From Tannerella sp. (GTDB taxonomy: Bacteria; Bacteroidota; Bacteroidia; Bacteroidales; Tannerellaceae): 6,672 nt of DNA. Below, piece after piece: positions 5,511 through 6,672 of the stretch; position 1 is the stretch's first letter; each line of letters begins with the position of its first letter. The stretch spans positions 1-6,672 of the forward strand of contig JAISEZ010000078.1 in assembly GCA_031263835.1 (NCBI GenBank), in the 5' to 3' direction. The translations under genes and the position numbers were made by a program. Under the pieces are notes generated by a model. It searched no databases and was not told where the DNA came from. It saw nothing but the letters and a program-made list of their open reading frames with translations.

Positions 5511-5725
5511 ATTGGAATTGCCTACAATTATGCATTGGAATTGCCGGTAATTATGCACTATAATTGCAGAGAATTTTTGCTATTGGAATTGCCGGCAATT
5601 ATGTATTAGAATTGCCGGCAATTATGCCCTATAATTGTAGAGAATTTTTGCTATTGGAATTGCCAACAATTATGCGCTGGAATTGCCGGCAATTCCAACG
5701 CATAATTGCAGGCAATTCCAATGCA
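5511..5725. repeat. 71-bp higher-order tandem repeat with AATTGCCGGCAATT palindromes
   Basis: Three 71-bp blocks start at 5511, 5582 and 5653. Each has two 23-bp units of the type ATTGGAATTGCCGGCAATTATGC plus a third 25-bp unit built around ATAATTG (CAGAGAATTTTTGCT in the first block). The 14-bp perfect palindrome AATTGCCGGCAATT occurs at 5587-5600, 5610-5623 and 5681-5694. The third block is different: 5653-5722 is one 70-bp palindrome with no loop, 32 of 35 positions complementary. There are no unique spacers, so it is not a CRISPR array. It lies between two convergent genes. Confidence 0.92.
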
Positions 5726-5796
5726 GTATATGAGAAACCGGAACAGCGGTTCATTTTCTTTCCTCAGGAAAATAACGGAAACAGGGATTTCCGGGG

Positions 5797-6558
5797 TTAC
5801 TGAGCCGTCAGGGCAAACTCGCTGCACACCTCCCGCAGGTCTTTCAGAAAACCGGTACTGCTCTTCACCGGACTCTGGGTGCGGATCAGCAGCGTATAGG
5901 CTGCGCCGGGGGTCAGATTGACCGGGGTAAGCAGCTTGAGCTTGCGCGGCTCGTTGCCGGCAATGGCCTTGACGCGCGTTTCCACCCGGTTTTCGTCCAC
6001 CAGGAACGCGCCGGCCTGTGCCGCGTGCGCTTTGTCGCTGCTGATTTTCAGGCCGTAGCCGTGTACGGTGATCAGGTTGTCAATCGTGATGATTTCGTCC
6101 GTCTTGCCGGTGACTTCGTCCTTTACCCGGCCGATAATGCCTTTCGACTCGTCCACGCCGTCGAAAACCACCTGCACGCTGTCGCGGATGTAGTCGCGCA
6201 GCGCGGGAGCTACCCTTATCCGTACCTCGGGATACACGCCGGGGGGCAGGTGCGTTTCCGTACCGTCATACTCGCCGGGGAGGCGGATGGAGAGGCGCAT
6301 CACGTCGGTGCGAATCTTGTAGCCGTCGGCCACCAGGTAGCCGATCAGCAGCAGCCCGTCCGTCAGGCCCTGTTCAATCACGCTGGGCGAGGTCAGGATG
6401 TTGTAGCTCTGGGCTTTCGAGGCGATGTCGTGAATGTCCAGCGGCGTTTGCAGTACGGAGCGGGCGAAATAGTTTTTTCGGGCCTTCGGCAGGAAGGCCG
6501 GAACAAACTTGACGGGGATGCGGTGAAGCACGTCTTTCCATTTGAAATTAATAGGCAT
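5797..6558 (-). CDS. HU-like DNA-binding domain / DUF4469 protein
   Basis: A 253-residue protein starting at the ATG at 6558. The N-terminal half (about 1-125) has the layout of the HU-related fold found in Bacteroidota proteins: two helices with DIHDIASKAQSYNILTSPSVIEQGLTDGLLLIGYLVADGYKI (41-82), then strands and an extended arm MRLSIRLPGEYDGTETHLPPGVYPEVRIRVAPAL (87-120). The C-terminal half (about 127-250) matches the DUF4469 Ig-like region: GIIGRVKDEVTGKTDEIITIDNLITVHGYGLKI (140-172), NRVETRVKAIAGNEPRKLKLLTPVNLTPGAAYTLLIRTQ (190-228). This family is usually annotated as a nucleoid-type or DNA-binding protein, and its exact role is not established. No signal peptide. The 114 bp upstream to the window edge hold no convincing TAnnTTTG box, only a short CCGC/GCGG stem near 6620-6632. 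Convergent with the phosphodiesterase-like gene. Confidence 0.85.
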   Translation of the reverse strand: MPINFKWKDVLHRIPVKFVPAFLPKARKNYFARSVLQTPLDIHDIASKAQSYNILTSPSVIEQGLTDGLLLIGYLVADGYKIRTDVMRLSIRLPGEYDGTETHLPPGVYPEVRIRVAPALRDYIRDSVQVVFDGVDESKGIIGRVKDEVTGKTDEIITIDNLITVHGYGLKISSDKAHAAQAGAFLVDENRVETRVKAIAGNEPRKLKLLTPVNLTPGAAYTLLIRTQSPVKSSTGFLKDLREVCSEFALTAQ

Positions 6559-6672
6559 ACAATTATCTTTTAAAATTAAACCTTTCTGTCTGTTTGACCT
6601 CTCACGGATGTAAAAACCGGTATCCGCCTGCGGTCTTTTTCTTCCTCTACATGAATGTATTGATGATTATGG

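Noticed and set aside
5511..5725. CRISPR array.
   Set aside because: Units are contiguous or differ only slightly, with no unique spacers of constant length, and no cas gene is nearby.
5564..5803. A 79-codon frame through the 71-bp repeat, giving repeated ELPAIM / NCRQF-like peptides.
   Set aside because: It starts from a TTG with no promoter, and the 23- and 71-bp units are not multiples of three, so the peptide is a by-product of the DNA repeat.
6025..6573. A 182-codon plus-strand frame overlapping the HU-like/DUF4469 gene.
   Set aside because: Antisense shadow; the translation has no domain, and the minus-strand gene has family-typical sequence over its whole length.

Overview
The window looks like chromosomal DNA of a Bacteroidota bacterium, most likely Bacteroidales. 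The reasons are: -7 boxes of the Bacteroidota type (TAnnTTTG) placed correctly ahead of four genes; an outer-membrane beta-barrel protein of the family common in this phylum; a lipoprotein phosphodiesterase with Fn3-associated and PA14 domains; and an HU-like/DUF4469 DNA-binding protein that is typical of Bacteroidota. No rRNA, tRNA, CRISPR, phage or transposase gene is visible.

Layout. (1) 1-846, + strand: 3' part of a gene encoding two fused GNAT acetyltransferase domains, cut by the window start. (2) 859-1004: a MITE-like element, with 30-bp inverted ends around six 8-bp tandem units, lying between two convergent genes. (3) 966-1835, - strand: an AraC-family regulator whose last codons run into the repeat. 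(4) 1977-2414, + strand: a pyridoxamine-5'-phosphate-oxidase-like flavin-binding protein, divergent from the regulator and plausibly its target. (5) 2415-2618: a long hairpin with a T-run, one more copy of the 30-bp repeat, and a good Bacteroidota promoter. (6) 2619-3263, + strand: secreted beta-barrel protein. (7) 3264-3751: gene-free DNA packed with dispersed repeats (another 30-bp repeat, a relative of the hairpin in region 5, several nested palindromes, and a 14-bp tandem repeat that abuts a promoter). (8) 3752-5410, + strand: GC-rich lipoprotein phosphodiesterase-like enzyme. (9) 5408-5725: a palindrome overlapping the stop codon, then a three-copy 71-bp higher-order repeat ending in a 70-bp near-perfect palindrome. 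(10) 5797-6558, - strand: HU-like/DUF4469 protein, convergent with the phosphodiesterase gene.

The genes do not form one pathway. Each appears to be a single-gene transcription unit; the only likely functional pair is the AraC regulator with the divergent flavoprotein. The most unusual content is in the gaps: nearly every intergenic space carries a different short-word repeat or palindrome, and in several of them the same 30-bp boundary repeat (copies at 859, 972, 2494 and 3295) separates the repeat from the gene, always with its TTATACT end facing the gene.
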